A program made the translations under genes and the position numbers. Positions 43,519 through 53,430 of a stretch of 64,000 nucleotides of DNA are shown here, piece after piece (position 1 is the stretch's first letter; each line of letters begins with the position of its first letter). The DNA is taken from contig JABMNI010000056.1 in NCBI GenBank assembly GCA_013204605.1, forward strand, positions 21,032 to 85,031, written 5' to 3'. The notes beneath the pieces were generated by a model, which saw only the letters and a program-made list of their open reading frames with translations, was not told where the DNA came from and searched no databases. This stretch comes from Ignavibacteria bacterium (GTDB lineage Bacteria; Bacteroidota; Ignavibacteria; Kapaibacteriales; Kapaibacteriaceae).

Positions 43519-45684
43519 ATGCGAATGGTTCGAATTATGGCTGTTCTAGCCTTTGTTTCTTTGCTTATAGGGAACTCCGCTGCTATGCGGGCTGATTCAA
43601 CATTCAAACACACGTACGGTGTGTATGCCGGTGCGAATTGGAACTCGCATTCGGCCGACTTTGCAAAACTGGCCGGAATCCCGAACTGCTGTCCGATATT
43701 TGAATCTGGCTCGGGCACGGGCTTCAACTTGGGGGCCTTGTATGAGTTTAGCAAATCAGAAAGTATTCGCGTTGCACTCCGCGCCGGAATACTTACGCTG
43801 AACGGACAGTTGCAAACTAATGAAGCTACGTCGATTAACCTTCCCACCGGACCCGCCCTTGGGACGTTTGTGCACCGACTCGACGGAACGTTCACGAATC
43901 TCGGAATCGAACCGCGATTACTGCTTAGCCCCTTTCAAAAATTCTATCTCACAATTGGAGGTCGAATTGGGTTTAATGTGACGTCTACTTTTTCACAAAC
44001 CGAAACGTTGAACGGTCCCGGAACTTTTTTAGATTCTAACGGCAACGATACACGCCTGCGCACGCGCAATGAATTTTCCGGCAACATTCCAAACGCTAAA
44101 AGTTTTCAACTGATGGGTTTGTTTTCGGCCGCTTACGAACTCCCATTGAATAGTGCGGGAAATTTGCGTCTAGTGCCAGAAGCCACATTTTACTCCTCAA
44201 TTACGCAGCTTGTGGAGAAATCCCAGTGGAAGGTATGGGCGTTTAATTTTGGAATTTCAATAAAATATTCGGCACCAGCTGAACCGAAAATTGAATATCA
44301 GAAACGTCGCCGAATTAACATCGACACGATAACCGTTCAACGCGAAAATATTGTTGCTGGCAGAGTATTGAAGGGGGCTCCGCAGGTGCGCATAGAGCAA
44401 AGTGAAGAGCCGGGAATAGCAATTACAACCGAGACTACAACGCGTACCGACACATTGTTGACGCTAAAGAAATTCAAACTCAGCAGCAGTGTTGTGGCCG
44501 TGGCTGTGGATGAAAACGGAAACGAAATTGTGAATCCGGTTATCAGAATTACAGAGTACACGTCGAATAGGTTAGACCCTTTGCTCAACTATGTTTTTTT
44601 TGCTGAGAATTCTTCCGAGATTCCGGCAAGGTATGTGAAATTGTCACCGCTACAAATTAGTGAGTTTGAAATAGACAATTTGTTTCGTGATTCTACGCTC
44701 GACATTTATTATTCAGTGCTGAATATCATCGGTCTAAGAATGATTGAAATTTCTACAGCAACGCTGCGATTGATAGGTTGCAATGCAGGCGTAGGAATTG
44801 AAAAAGACAACCTTGCAGTATCTCGTGCACGGGCCGAAGCTATTCGTGATTATTTGCGAGACTTTTGGAAGATACATCCGAGCCGATTGAAAATTGAAGT
44901 GCGGGGTCTGCCGGCTACCGCTTCTATCCCCATTGATGACCGTGAAAAAGCTGAAGAAAATCGACGTGTGGAGTTAGTTTCTGACGACGAGCGCGTTACT
45001 GAATCTGTGTACATCAAAAAAATCGATCGCAGTACCAACCTGCCAATCATTCGGTTCAAAGCTAATGCACTTGCCGAGGCTGGACTGCAAGCTTGGACGA
45101 TTAAAGCCGGGCAGCTAACTGGTGGTGACGATGGATTTGTGAAATCGGGCGTTGCACCGCTTCCCACAACCGTGGATTGGGTACTGGAAAAAGATCAAAA
45201 AATCATTCCGCAAAAAACGGCGCGCATCCGGTCATCACTCAGTGTAACAGATAGTAGGGGGCTTCGGTCAAACGCAACAGATACGTCGTTGCAGGTTGAA
45301 ATTATTACGCTTTCTGATCAACGGCTTCAACATATTGATGGATTCGAAGTTGAGAAATTTAGTCTCATACTTTTTGATTTTGACAAAGCAAATATCGAAG
45401 GCGGAAATCTGAAAGTGATAGATGTTGTGAAGAAAAGTTTGCGGCCTAAATCGGAAGTTGAAATAGTGGCCTATACAGACCGAACCGGTCAAGCCGCACA
45501 CAACACCGGGTTATCACAACGCAGAGCGCAGGCTACAAGGACGGCACTTGGAAGTATTAATGCCTCGGTACGTGGCGTAGGTGCCGACGTTTTACTGTTC
45601 GATAACGACCTTCCCGAAGGCCGTTTTTATTGCCGAACTGTAACGATTACGGTTAAGAGTCTTGAGCAAAGACTAGATAAGTAA
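43519..45684 (+). CDS. Outer-membrane protein with two OmpA-like domains (paralogue 2)
   Basis: A 721-residue exported protein (signal MRMVRIMAVLAFVSLLIGNS). It has the same build as the gene at 31,622: a barrel-like N-terminal half with the di-cysteine motif NCCPIFESGSG, a first OmpA-like domain (SRARAEAIRDYLRDFWKIHP), a beta-rich spacer (TTVDWVLEKDQKIIPQK), and a second OmpA-like domain ending in TDRTGQAAHNTGLSQRRAQA. The C-termini also match (DNDLPEGRFYCRTVTITV against SNDLPEGRYYNRTVRVRV). A gene duplication with about 12 kb between copies is the simple explanation. It probably ties the outer membrane to peptidoglycan. Confidence 0.82.
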   Translation: MRMVRIMAVLAFVSLLIGNSAAMRADSTFKHTYGVYAGANWNSHSADFAKLAGIPNCCPIFESGSGTGFNLGALYEFSKSESIRVALRAGILTLNGQLQTNEATSINLPTGPALGTFVHRLDGTFTNLGIEPRLLLSPFQKFYLTIGGRIGFNVTSTFSQTETLNGPGTFLDSNGNDTRLRTRNEFSGNIPNAKSFQLMGLFSAAYELPLNSAGNLRLVPEATFYSSITQLVEKSQWKVWAFNFGISIKYSAPAEPKIEYQKRRRINIDTITVQRENIVAGRVLKGAPQVRIEQSEEPGIAITTETTTRTDTLLTLKKFKLSSSVVAVAVDENGNEIVNPVIRITEYTSNRLDPLLNYVFFAENSSEIPARYVKLSPLQISEFEIDNLFRDSTLDIYYSVLNIIGLRMIEISTATLRLIGCNAGVGIEKDNLAVSRARAEAIRDYLRDFWKIHPSRLKIEVRGLPATASIPIDDREKAEENRRVELVSDDERVTESVYIKKIDRSTNLPIIRFKANALAEAGLQAWTIKAGQLTGGDDGFVKSGVAPLPTTVDWVLEKDQKIIPQKTARIRSSLSVTDSRGLRSNATDTSLQVEIITLSDQRLQHIDGFEVEKFSLILFDFDKANIEGGNLKVIDVVKKSLRPKSEVEIVAYTDRTGQAAHNTGLSQRRAQATRTALGSINASVRGVGADVLLFDNDLPEGRFYCRTVTITVKSLEQRLDK

Positions 45685-45782
45685 CTCGTATAATTACGTA
45701 ACGCGGTAATTGACGTTCTGCAAGGCCGTTCAGATGGGTAATTCGTTGCGGTATTTCGGGTATATTCGATAATCTATATACA

Positions 45783-48700
45783 ATGCATATTTGCCGACCA
45801 TATAGCCCCCTACAAATCACACTGAAAGCCGCAGTGTTGGTTTGGATTATGGTGGTAAGCAGTGCGGCAATGTTGGCGCAGACGCTTACGTTATTCGACG
45901 TGGATGCAAGTTCTTGGCCGAAGATGAAGGCCAAGTTTTTTGCAATAAGTCAAAATGGAACATTGCAGCGTCCGGTGTTGGCAGAATTAGGGATGACGGA
46001 AAATGGGACTGGGCGAATCATTACCCGCGTTAATTGTCCGGCGTTCTCGAAACCAAGAGATATTTCGGCTGTGTTGGTAGTTGATATCTCTGGTTCGATG
46101 AGTAGACTTCGAGGGGGAGTAAGGAATTTGGATATCGCAAAGATTGCTGCCGGTGCATTTGTAGAATCTCTGCCGGATGTTGGTTCTGAATGTGCTGTGA
46201 CATCGTTCGATAATTTCAATTACCTCGATCAAGATTTTACCTCTGATAAAGTACAATTGGTAGCTGCGATTAATGCCTTGAAGGCAGCAAGCGGGACCAA
46301 CTATAATGCAGCGTTGATAGATCCAGCTGCCGGGGGATTGCTAGTTAGTGCTGCAGGAAAAAATGAAAAGGTAATTATAATGCTCACAGATGGTCAAGCG
46401 GCGGTACCATCGGTTGGCACAATTATTGCAACTGCTAAGCAACAGAAATGCGCCATCTATGTTGTAACGCTTGGAATGTCTTGTCCTCAAAGTTTGCGCG
46501 ACATTGCAACACAGACCGGCGGTAATTATTTCGAAGACGTAACAACCGCAGAAGATGCCAAACGCGTGTACCAAACTATTATGCAGATTTCGCAAGGTAG
46601 CGAACCATGCGTTGTAGAGTGGGAGAGTATAGTGAGTTGCCAATCCAGTCAAACCATAGCTACACTAGAATGGCAAGCGGTGACATCAAGCGCGGAATAC
46701 ATTCCGCCCACTGGAAGCGGTCCCGGCGTTGTTGTCATTCCGCAGTCGATTAAAATGGGCGTTGTAGCGCCAGGCGTTACCAAGGACACATCCATCGTGA
46801 TCAAAGCGTATTTAACCGACTTCGTGATTTCAAATATTTCTTTAAAGAGCGGCTCAACAGCATTCAGTATTGTTGGTGTAACGTATCCTATAATTCTTGC
46901 CGCCGATTCCTCAAAACGAATTACTGTTCGGTACAAACCAACAGACTCGACAACGAACTACACTGTGTTTGAAATCCAGGCAGGCTCGTGTCCGTCGTTT
47001 TTTAGTATGCAAGGGGGCTTTCCCGGTAAGTCTTCAACAGCACGCACACTGAAAGTTGTTCATCCAAACGGCGGCGAATTGTTCGCCGTTGGATCCGATA
47101 CTGTTATTACTTGGCAAGGCATTGCACCGGCCGACAGAGTAGCGTTAGAGTATAGTATTGATGCAGGCAAATCGTGGATACTTCTTACAGATAGCGCAAC
47201 TGGACTTACGTACGATTGGAAGAATATTCCTTTACCTGCCAGCGTTTCATGTTTGGTGCGGGCCCAGCAGTGGTCAGAGAGTGGTCCCATAGAACAGGCA
47301 CCTAAAATTACGTGGCAGCGAAACCTAGGTGGAACGGATTACGAAGAAGCCCGCTCAATTATTCAAACCTACGATGGTGGTTACCTCATGGCGGGGCATA
47401 CCGCATCGGGCGATGGCGATGTGGGACTAAAACGCGGCAATCGTGACTGCTGGGTTGTAAAGTTAGACGTGTTGGGAAATATTCAATGGAAGAATATTTA
47501 TGGTGGCGCGCTTACTGATGAGGTTAGTTCTATTCAACAAACGCTTGATGGCGGGTACATATTTACCGGAAGCACTAATTCCGTTGATGGTGATGTGACA
47601 CTGAACAAAGGTGCTCAGGATGTTTGGGTTGTTAAACTCAACTCAATCGGTAACATCGTGTGGCAGAAAACTTATGGTGGAACCGCAAGCGAATTTGGAA
47701 ATAGCATTCAGCAAACGTCGGATGGTGGTTACATCGTTGCTGGTCAGACATCATCCGAGAATGGCGATGTAACATTGAATAAGGGGCTGAGTGATGTATG
47801 GGTGCTGAAGCTCGACCAGTCCGGCGACATTTTATGGCAAAAAACGTACGGCGGTTCAGGATCTGAAGGGGCGCAATCAATTCAACAAACAAACGACGGC
47901 GGGTATGCGTTTGCCGGTTTCACCGAATCGAATGATGGCGACGTAACAAACGCAAAAGGCAATCTTGATTATTGGGTTGTAAAAATTAATGGCAGCGGAA
48001 TCATAGAGTGGCAAAAAGCCCTAGGTGGAACCGGGGTTGAGGCCGCACGCGAAATCCAGCAGACGAAGGATGATGGCTATATAGTAGCCGGTTCAACAAC
48101 TTCGAACAACGGAGACGTTACCAACAACAAGGGTGCCCAAGATTTTTGGTTAGTGAAATTGAATAGTGTGGGTGACGTACTATGGCAAAGAGTTCTAGGC
48201 GGCCCAGGCGTTGATCTTGCGTATTCGGTGCAGCAAACCGCAGATGAACAATATCTAGTTGTTGGCAGCACTAGTTCGACGTCTGGAAATATTACTGAGA
48301 ATAAGGGTATCGCCGACGTGTGGATTGCAAAGGTTACCGTAGACGGAAATTTGGAGTGGCAAAAAACGTACGGTGGTTCCGAAGCTGATGTGGCCTATTG
48401 CATAAAACAAACCACCGATGTAGGATACATACTTGCCGGATATACAGGGTCGAGCAACGGAGATATTACTCAACGTAAAGGCGGCGGAGATTGTTGGGTA
48501 GTGAAGTTGTCTCCCGAAGGGAAACCATTTCAACAAGATACTTCCGATGCGTGGTTTGAAATTGTAGCGCCTAAAGCTACCGCAACGGAAATAGATATGC
48601 GTCAGTGTTTTGTTGGGTCGAGTAAAGATTCCACAATAGCCCCCTTTATTAGAAATGCCGGAGTTGTGAAGTTTAGAGTTGATTCGATGTACTTTACGGG

Positions 48701-51197
48701 TCCCGATGCGGGAGCGTTTGCGCTGCTATCTGGAATTCCGAAATATGTTGTGCGAGTGAGTGGTACTAATTTGGTGGAACTAACATTTACTCCAGCTCGA
48801 GTTGGATTGCATAACGCACAGATTGTGATAATCACACAGTCGGATACGTTGCGGCAGAATGTTTTGGGAACGGGCGTTCAGCCCGTACTAGAAGTAGTAA
48901 ATAAATTGATCGATTTTGGCAAAGTGGTTGTAGGACGCCAGAAAGATTCAGTGCAGGTGGTGACGTTAAAAAATGTGAGTAGGACGGATATTAGAATTAC
49001 GAAGGTGACGCATGACGGACCTAATACTACGGATTTTATTACCGTGGCTGGCGCTCCGAGTTATTTGCTTGCTGCTGGTGAAGAACTCAAACTGAACCTC
49101 CGTTATAGTGCACGTGAGCTGGGTAGGACAAGTGGTCAGATACTCTTTACCTACCAGGGTCTGGGCAGTCCGGCGCGAGTTCAGTTGTTTGGCGAAGGCG
49201 TACGCGGAACCATTGCGCTTGTCGACTCTATTGTTGATTTTGGTAAGCATAAAGTAGGCACGCAAAAGGATTCTCTGATGGTTGCTACTATAAAAAATAT
49301 CGGCAATGTTCCCGTTGATATTCAGACTGTAGATATTTCAGGAGGGGGCTTACCAGAGTTCACAATTCAGAATGGTTCGGGTGCGCCAATCACGTTGATG
49401 CCCGACAGTGTAATGTTGGTAGACCTGCGTTTTTCTCCAAACAAAATTGGTCTTGCTGTTGCGGATTTACTTTTCCATTACGATGGTGTGGGGAGTCCGG
49501 CGCGAGTATTACTTCATGGTGAAGGTACCGGCGAGCAAATTCAAATTGCAAACGCAGTAATCAATTTTGGAAGTCATAAACTTGGAACGTTCAAGGATTC
49601 TATTCAAGCGCAGACGCTGAAAAATATTGGAACTGCCTCTGTAGACATTTCCCAGATCCGAATTACCGGTGCTGATGCATCGGCATTTACTATTCAGAAT
49701 GGATCGGGAAACAATGTGTCCATCGCACCGGGCGAGTCAATTAGAATTGACTTACGTTTTACACCAGAAAAAACAGGGCTCGCCGTTGCCGATTTGATTT
49801 ATGAGTTCGTTGGAGGTGGAAGTCCGGCGCAAGTTCGTTTAACAGGTTCGGGTACATCGGAAAAAATTGTTGTTCTTGATACGCTGATAGATTTTGGAAC
49901 GCACAGCGTAGGTGTTCGCACCGACAGTTTATTCGTCGAAACTATTCGCAACGTTGGAACACTGCCGGTACAAATTACTTCGGTTACTATTTCGGGAGTA
50001 AACGCATCCGACTTCAGTATTCTCAATGGCACGGACGGACCGTTTTTATTGACCGCTAACAACAGTGGCTACGTCGACGTTAGTTATACACCGAGCGTCA
50101 TTGGAATGTCAGTTGCCGAGCTTGTGTACACACACAGCGGTGTGGGAAGTCCGGCCCGCGTGATGCTTCTCGGAAGTGGAGTAGAAGGATCCATTGCCGT
50201 CGTAAATAACGAAATCGATTTCGGTACGCATGTAATTGGCACACTTGCAGACACGGTAGCGGCACGCACTATCCGCAACATAAGTCAGGTACCAGTGAAT
50301 GTAAGTGGAATTCGAATTGTTGGAATTGATGCCCTCGACTTCTCAATTCAAAACGGAACCGGTGTTGGCGTGTTACTCATGCCGGGCGATGAAATTCCGA
50401 TGGACCTTCAGTACATACCTGTACGCACCGGCGTATCGTTAGCCGACATATTTTTCGACCACGATGGGGCAGGATCACCGGCAAAAGTTCAACTCATAGG
50501 AACCGGCAAACCACCAGCAGTAACACCAGGAATTGAAATTTCTGTAGGCACACATTCAGCTTACGCAGGTAGGGAAATTGTAATCCCAGTGCACCTCCGC
50601 GGCACCACCACAAAACTTCCACCGGGCGAAACCAGGATTAGTGTTCAGTTTGCATTTAATCCCACACTGTTGTATCCGCTCGATCTACCCATGACAAAAA
50701 TCGACGATCAAACTGCGATAATTACGATCAACGATATCTACACAGGCACGCTGCCATCCACACAGATTGGTGGACTCCGTTTTGAATCGGGTCTGGGGAA
50801 TGCAACATCCAGCCCCCTCACCCTCCTCAACCCTACCAACACACTACCGGTTACCATCACGCTTGTCGACGGCGAATTCAAAACTCTTGGCATCTGCAAC
50901 GATGGCGGTGCGCGCCTCCTCAACCCCGGTGCGCTACCTGGCATCACCGCGGTATTTCCAAATCCAGCGAGCGGCAATCCCACCATCAGTTTCGAAATTG
51001 TTGAAAGGGGCTTCACCGAACTCTACCTTGTTGATGCATCCGGCAAGCGCGTGCAAAACCTTTATATCGGCATTCCATCTGATTTTGGTTTGATGACACT
51101 CACACTCAACACCACCGCGCTTGGCAGCGGTCAGTACTTTGTGGTGCTGAAAACCCCGACGTCGGTGACCAGCTCCGAAATCCAGATAAGCAGATAA
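45783..51197 (+). CDS. 1,804-residue secreted VWA / seven-blade propeller / choice-of-anchor protein with T9SS tail
   Basis: The largest gene of the window. After a signal (LKAAVLVWIMVVSSAAMLAQ) comes a VWA domain at about residues 93-275 with an intact MIDAS motif DISGS (101-105) and TDG further on. Residues about 420-505 are a Ser-Thr-rich beta domain (LKVVHPNGGELFAVGSDTV). Residues about 510-915 hold seven units of a propeller repeat (GGTDYEEARSIIQTYDGGY, GGTASEFGNSIQQTSDGGY and so on), each ending WVVKL or similar. At least six HYDIN/choice-of-anchor-D type repeats follow (FGKHKVGTQKDS, FGSHKLGTFKDS, FGTHSVGVRTDS), then a cohesin-like domain and a T9SS type A tail (AVFPNPASGNPTISF). It should be a surface adhesin or display scaffold. 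The motif copy at 45,804 lies inside the first codons. Confidence 0.88.
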   Translation: MHICRPYSPLQITLKAAVLVWIMVVSSAAMLAQTLTLFDVDASSWPKMKAKFFAISQNGTLQRPVLAELGMTENGTGRIITRVNCPAFSKPRDISAVLVVDISGSMSRLRGGVRNLDIAKIAAGAFVESLPDVGSECAVTSFDNFNYLDQDFTSDKVQLVAAINALKAASGTNYNAALIDPAAGGLLVSAAGKNEKVIIMLTDGQAAVPSVGTIIATAKQQKCAIYVVTLGMSCPQSLRDIATQTGGNYFEDVTTAEDAKRVYQTIMQISQGSEPCVVEWESIVSCQSSQTIATLEWQAVTSSAEYIPPTGSGPGVVVIPQSIKMGVVAPGVTKDTSIVIKAYLTDFVISNISLKSGSTAFSIVGVTYPIILAADSSKRITVRYKPTDSTTNYTVFEIQAGSCPSFFSMQGGFPGKSSTARTLKVVHPNGGELFAVGSDTVITWQGIAPADRVALEYSIDAGKSWILLTDSATGLTYDWKNIPLPASVSCLVRAQQWSESGPIEQAPKITWQRNLGGTDYEEARSIIQTYDGGYLMAGHTASGDGDVGLKRGNRDCWVVKLDVLGNIQWKNIYGGALTDEVSSIQQTLDGGYIFTGSTNSVDGDVTLNKGAQDVWVVKLNSIGNIVWQKTYGGTASEFGNSIQQTSDGGYIVAGQTSSENGDVTLNKGLSDVWVLKLDQSGDILWQKTYGGSGSEGAQSIQQTNDGGYAFAGFTESNDGDVTNAKGNLDYWVVKINGSGIIEWQKALGGTGVEAAREIQQTKDDGYIVAGSTTSNNGDVTNNKGAQDFWLVKLNSVGDVLWQRVLGGPGVDLAYSVQQTADEQYLVVGSTSSTSGNITENKGIADVWIAKVTVDGNLEWQKTYGGSEADVAYCIKQTTDVGYILAGYTGSSNGDITQRKGGGDCWVVKLSPEGKPFQQDTSDAWFEIVAPKATATEIDMRQCFVGSSKDSTIAPFIRNAGVVKFRVDSMYFTGPDAGAFALLSGIPKYVVRVSGTNLVELTFTPARVGLHNAQIVIITQSDTLRQNVLGTGVQPVLEVVNKLIDFGKVVVGRQKDSVQVVTLKNVSRTDIRITKVTHDGPNTTDFITVAGAPSYLLAAGEELKLNLRYSARELGRTSGQILFTYQGLGSPARVQLFGEGVRGTIALVDSIVDFGKHKVGTQKDSLMVATIKNIGNVPVDIQTVDISGGGLPEFTIQNGSGAPITLMPDSVMLVDLRFSPNKIGLAVADLLFHYDGVGSPARVLLHGEGTGEQIQIANAVINFGSHKLGTFKDSIQAQTLKNIGTASVDISQIRITGADASAFTIQNGSGNNVSIAPGESIRIDLRFTPEKTGLAVADLIYEFVGGGSPAQVRLTGSGTSEKIVVLDTLIDFGTHSVGVRTDSLFVETIRNVGTLPVQITSVTISGVNASDFSILNGTDGPFLLTANNSGYVDVSYTPSVIGMSVAELVYTHSGVGSPARVMLLGSGVEGSIAVVNNEIDFGTHVIGTLADTVAARTIRNISQVPVNVSGIRIVGIDALDFSIQNGTGVGVLLMPGDEIPMDLQYIPVRTGVSLADIFFDHDGAGSPAKVQLIGTGKPPAVTPGIEISVGTHSAYAGREIVIPVHLRGTTTKLPPGETRISVQFAFNPTLLYPLDLPMTKIDDQTAIITINDIYTGTLPSTQIGGLRFESGLGNATSSPLTLLNPTNTLPVTITLVDGEFKTLGICNDGGARLLNPGALPGITAVFPNPASGNPTISFEIVERGFTELYLVDASGKRVQNLYIGIPSDFGLMTLTLNTTALGSGQYFVVLKTPTSVTSSEIQISR

Positions 51198-51210
51198 GCA
51201 AGCTGCGCTT

Positions 51211-51306
51211 GCGGGTCGCTGTGCGGGTCGCTGCGCGGGTCGCTGTGCGTGTCGCTGTGCGGGAAGCTGTGCGGGAAGCTGCGCGGGAAGTTGCGCGGGA
51301 AGCTGC
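51211..51306 (+). repeat. Eight 12-bp tandem units (GCGGGTCGCTGT / GCGGGAAGCTGC)
   Basis: Four units ending TCGCTGT or TCGCTGC are followed by four ending AAGCTGT or similar; the block fills the space between the large secreted protein and the next gene. Read in frame it would add a poly-(RVAV/REA) leader to the next protein, which I regard as non-coding. Confidence 0.88.
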
Positions 51307-51313
51307 GCGGGTA

Positions 51314-51784
51314 ATGATGGGCTGGAATGAATTTGATCGTTTCAGGCGAACAGCTTCGGACAGCCGACTTGCGTTTATGGCAATGCCTTATAACGTAGAT
51401 CTTTTAGACTCCGTCTACAGCACTCATATCAAACCTGCTATAGACCAATGCGGCTTTGAGATCAGGCGACTGGACGATAAACCCAAAGCCGGGATGATAG
51501 ATGATAGAATGCGAGTAGAAATTCGACGCTCGAGGTTCCTTCTGGCAGAACTTACGAAGCAGAATAAAGGAGTCTATTGGGAGGCAGGCTTTGCAGAAGG
51601 ACTTGGAATACCAGTTATTTATTTGTGCAACGCTAGAGACTTCAAGAGAATACATTTTGATACGAGTCATTTGACAACAGTAAAGTGGCATTCCAACAAC
51701 CTTGAACAATTGTCGGTCGATTTGAAGAACGTCATTCGAGCTACGTTGCCTGGTATCGCAGTAATGGAAGATCCAGATATATGA
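51314..51784 (+). CDS. TIR-like / nucleoside 2-deoxyribosyltransferase-like protein
   Basis: A 156-residue protein from the ATG at 51314, chosen because the upstream frame is only tandem repeat; the ATG one codon later is equivalent. It has the layout of the nucleoside-deoxyribosyltransferase-like/TIR-like fold: RLAFMAMPYNVDLLDSVY, HIKPAIDQCGFEIRRLDDKP, then RMRVEIRRSRFLLAELTKQ and NKGVYWEAGFAEGLGIPVIY with its glutamate, and a final FDTSHLTTVKW. Such proteins are common in defence loci and some are NAD-glycohydrolase-type effectors. It lies just before the type I restriction operon. The catalytic glutamate looks present; the activity is not known. Confidence 0.78.
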   Translation: MMGWNEFDRFRRTASDSRLAFMAMPYNVDLLDSVYSTHIKPAIDQCGFEIRRLDDKPKAGMIDDRMRVEIRRSRFLLAELTKQNKGVYWEAGFAEGLGIPVIYLCNARDFKRIHFDTSHLTTVKWHSNNLEQLSVDLKNVIRATLPGIAVMEDPDI

Positions 51785-51972
51785 GGCTGGACGATGAGCG
51801 GAGTTGCCCCCCCCTCTTTACCCTCCACCTCCTATCTTTGCCCTGCACGCACTGCTCCCGTTTTTGGACCTCGATTAAAGCGATAGTGTTTGTGCGTGTC
51901 TTGGTGCAAAACATAGTGCAATTCTTTGGGCAAATCTTTTTGCCACGAACCCCATAGCCCCCTACAAAAATT

Positions 51973-53430
51973 ATGTACGAACAAGTCTTTAGGAACATCG
52001 ATGATATACTGCGCAAGGAAGCGGGTTGTACGACGGAGCTGGATTATACGGAGCAGTCGTCGTGGATTTTGTTTTTGAAGTATTTGGATGGACTCGAGCA
52101 GGATAAGGCGGATGCGGAGGCGCTGGTGGGGAAGGATTACAATTACATTCTGGAGCAGGAGTTCAGGTGGAGTGTGTGGGCGGCGCCGAAGAATGCGAAG
52201 GGGGAGATTGATTATAACAAGGCGCTCACGGGACCGGATTTTATTGAGTTTGTGGATGGGAAGTTGTTTCCGTATTTGAAGGGGTTTAAGCAGCGGGCCA
52301 CCGGACCCAACACGATTGAATACAAGATTGGTGAGATATTTGGTGAGATAAAAAACAAGATCACGAGTGGTTATAATTTGCGCGAGATCGCAAATCTGGT
52401 TGACCAATTACAGTTCCGATCGCAGGTAGATAAGCATGAGCTTTCGCATTTGTATGAGGCGAAGATTAAGAATATGGGAAACGCCGGACGCAATGGCGGT
52501 GAATATTATACGCCTCGTCCGCTTATCCGTGCAATGATTCAGGTGATTCAGCCAACCATTGGCGAGAAGATTTACGATGGTGCGGTTGGGTCGGCGGGAT
52601 TCTTGTGCGAATCGCACGACCATTTGCTGGCGAGCAAAAAGCTGACTACTAAGGACCTCAAAACCCTGCAGGAAAAGACGTTCTACGGTAAGGAGAAAAA
52701 ATCGCTTGCCTATGTGATTGCCATCATGAATATGATTCTGCATGGCATTGAAGCGCCAAACATCATTCACACAAACACACTCACGGAAAATCTTGCAGAC
52801 ATTCAGGACAAGGATCGGTTCGATATTATTTTGGCCAATCCACCCTTCGGCGGCAAGGAGCGTCCGGAGGTGCAGCAGAACTTCCCAATCAAAACCGGCG
52901 AGACCGCATATCTTTTTCTGCAGCACTTTATTAAAATGCTAAAGGCAGGGGGCAGGGCAGGAGTTGTAATCAAGAATACGTTTTTGTCGAATACCGATAA
53001 TGCATCGGTTAGTCTGCGGAAACTCCTACTTGAAAGCTGCAACCTGCATACCGTACTTGATTGTCCGGGTGGAACATTCCTCGGAGCAGGAGTAAAAACC
53101 GTTGTCTTGTTTTTTGAGAAAGGTTCACCAACAAAAAAAACCTGGTACTACCAGCTCGATCCCGGCAGGAACATGGGCAAGACAAATCCTCTTAACGATG
53201 CTGATTTGGCGGAGTTTATAGAACTGCAGAAGTCGTTTGCGGTAGGTGAAAGTTCTTGGATGTTAAAGATGAAGGACGTGGATCAAACCACCTTCGATCT
53301 CAGTACCAAGAATCCACACAAAAAAGCCGAAGCAGCATTACGTGATCCGAACGAAATTCTTGAAGAAATGAAGGCGCTTGATAAAGAAAGTGCGGAGATT
53401 CTGAAATCTATCAAGGCTCTGCTCAAGTAA
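51973..53430 (+). CDS. hsdM: Type I restriction-modification system methylase (HsdM)
   Basis: A 485-residue N6-adenine methyltransferase. The HsdM N-terminal helical domain is at residues 1-145 (QVFRNIDDILRKEAGCTTEL, then SSWILFLKYLDGLE). The AdoMet site follows as ARNGGEYYTPRPLIR preceded by GN, with IYDGAVGSAGFLCES in place of the usual DPACGTGG. The catalytic motif is ILANPPFGGKE. Its start lies right after a copy of the iterated TTTGTAGGGGGCT word (minus orientation, 51,956). Its stop overlaps the next gene (TAATG). With HsdS and HsdR it forms a host-protecting restriction system. Confidence 0.95.
   Translation: MYEQVFRNIDDILRKEAGCTTELDYTEQSSWILFLKYLDGLEQDKADAEALVGKDYNYILEQEFRWSVWAAPKNAKGEIDYNKALTGPDFIEFVDGKLFPYLKGFKQRATGPNTIEYKIGEIFGEIKNKITSGYNLREIANLVDQLQFRSQVDKHELSHLYEAKIKNMGNAGRNGGEYYTPRPLIRAMIQVIQPTIGEKIYDGAVGSAGFLCESHDHLLASKKLTTKDLKTLQEKTFYGKEKKSLAYVIAIMNMILHGIEAPNIIHTNTLTENLADIQDKDRFDIILANPPFGGKERPEVQQNFPIKTGETAYLFLQHFIKMLKAGGRAGVVIKNTFLSNTDNASVSLRKLLLESCNLHTVLDCPGGTFLGAGVKTVVLFFEKGSPTKKTWYYQLDPGRNMGKTNPLNDADLAEFIELQKSFAVGESSWMLKMKDVDQTTFDLSTKNPHKKAEAALRDPNEILEEMKALDKESAEILKSIKALLK

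Noticed and set aside
51209..51313. Extended N-terminus (RVAV/REA repeats) for the TIR-like protein
   Set aside because: The residues are the translation of a 12-bp tandem repeat, and the family-like sequence begins only after the ATG at 51314.
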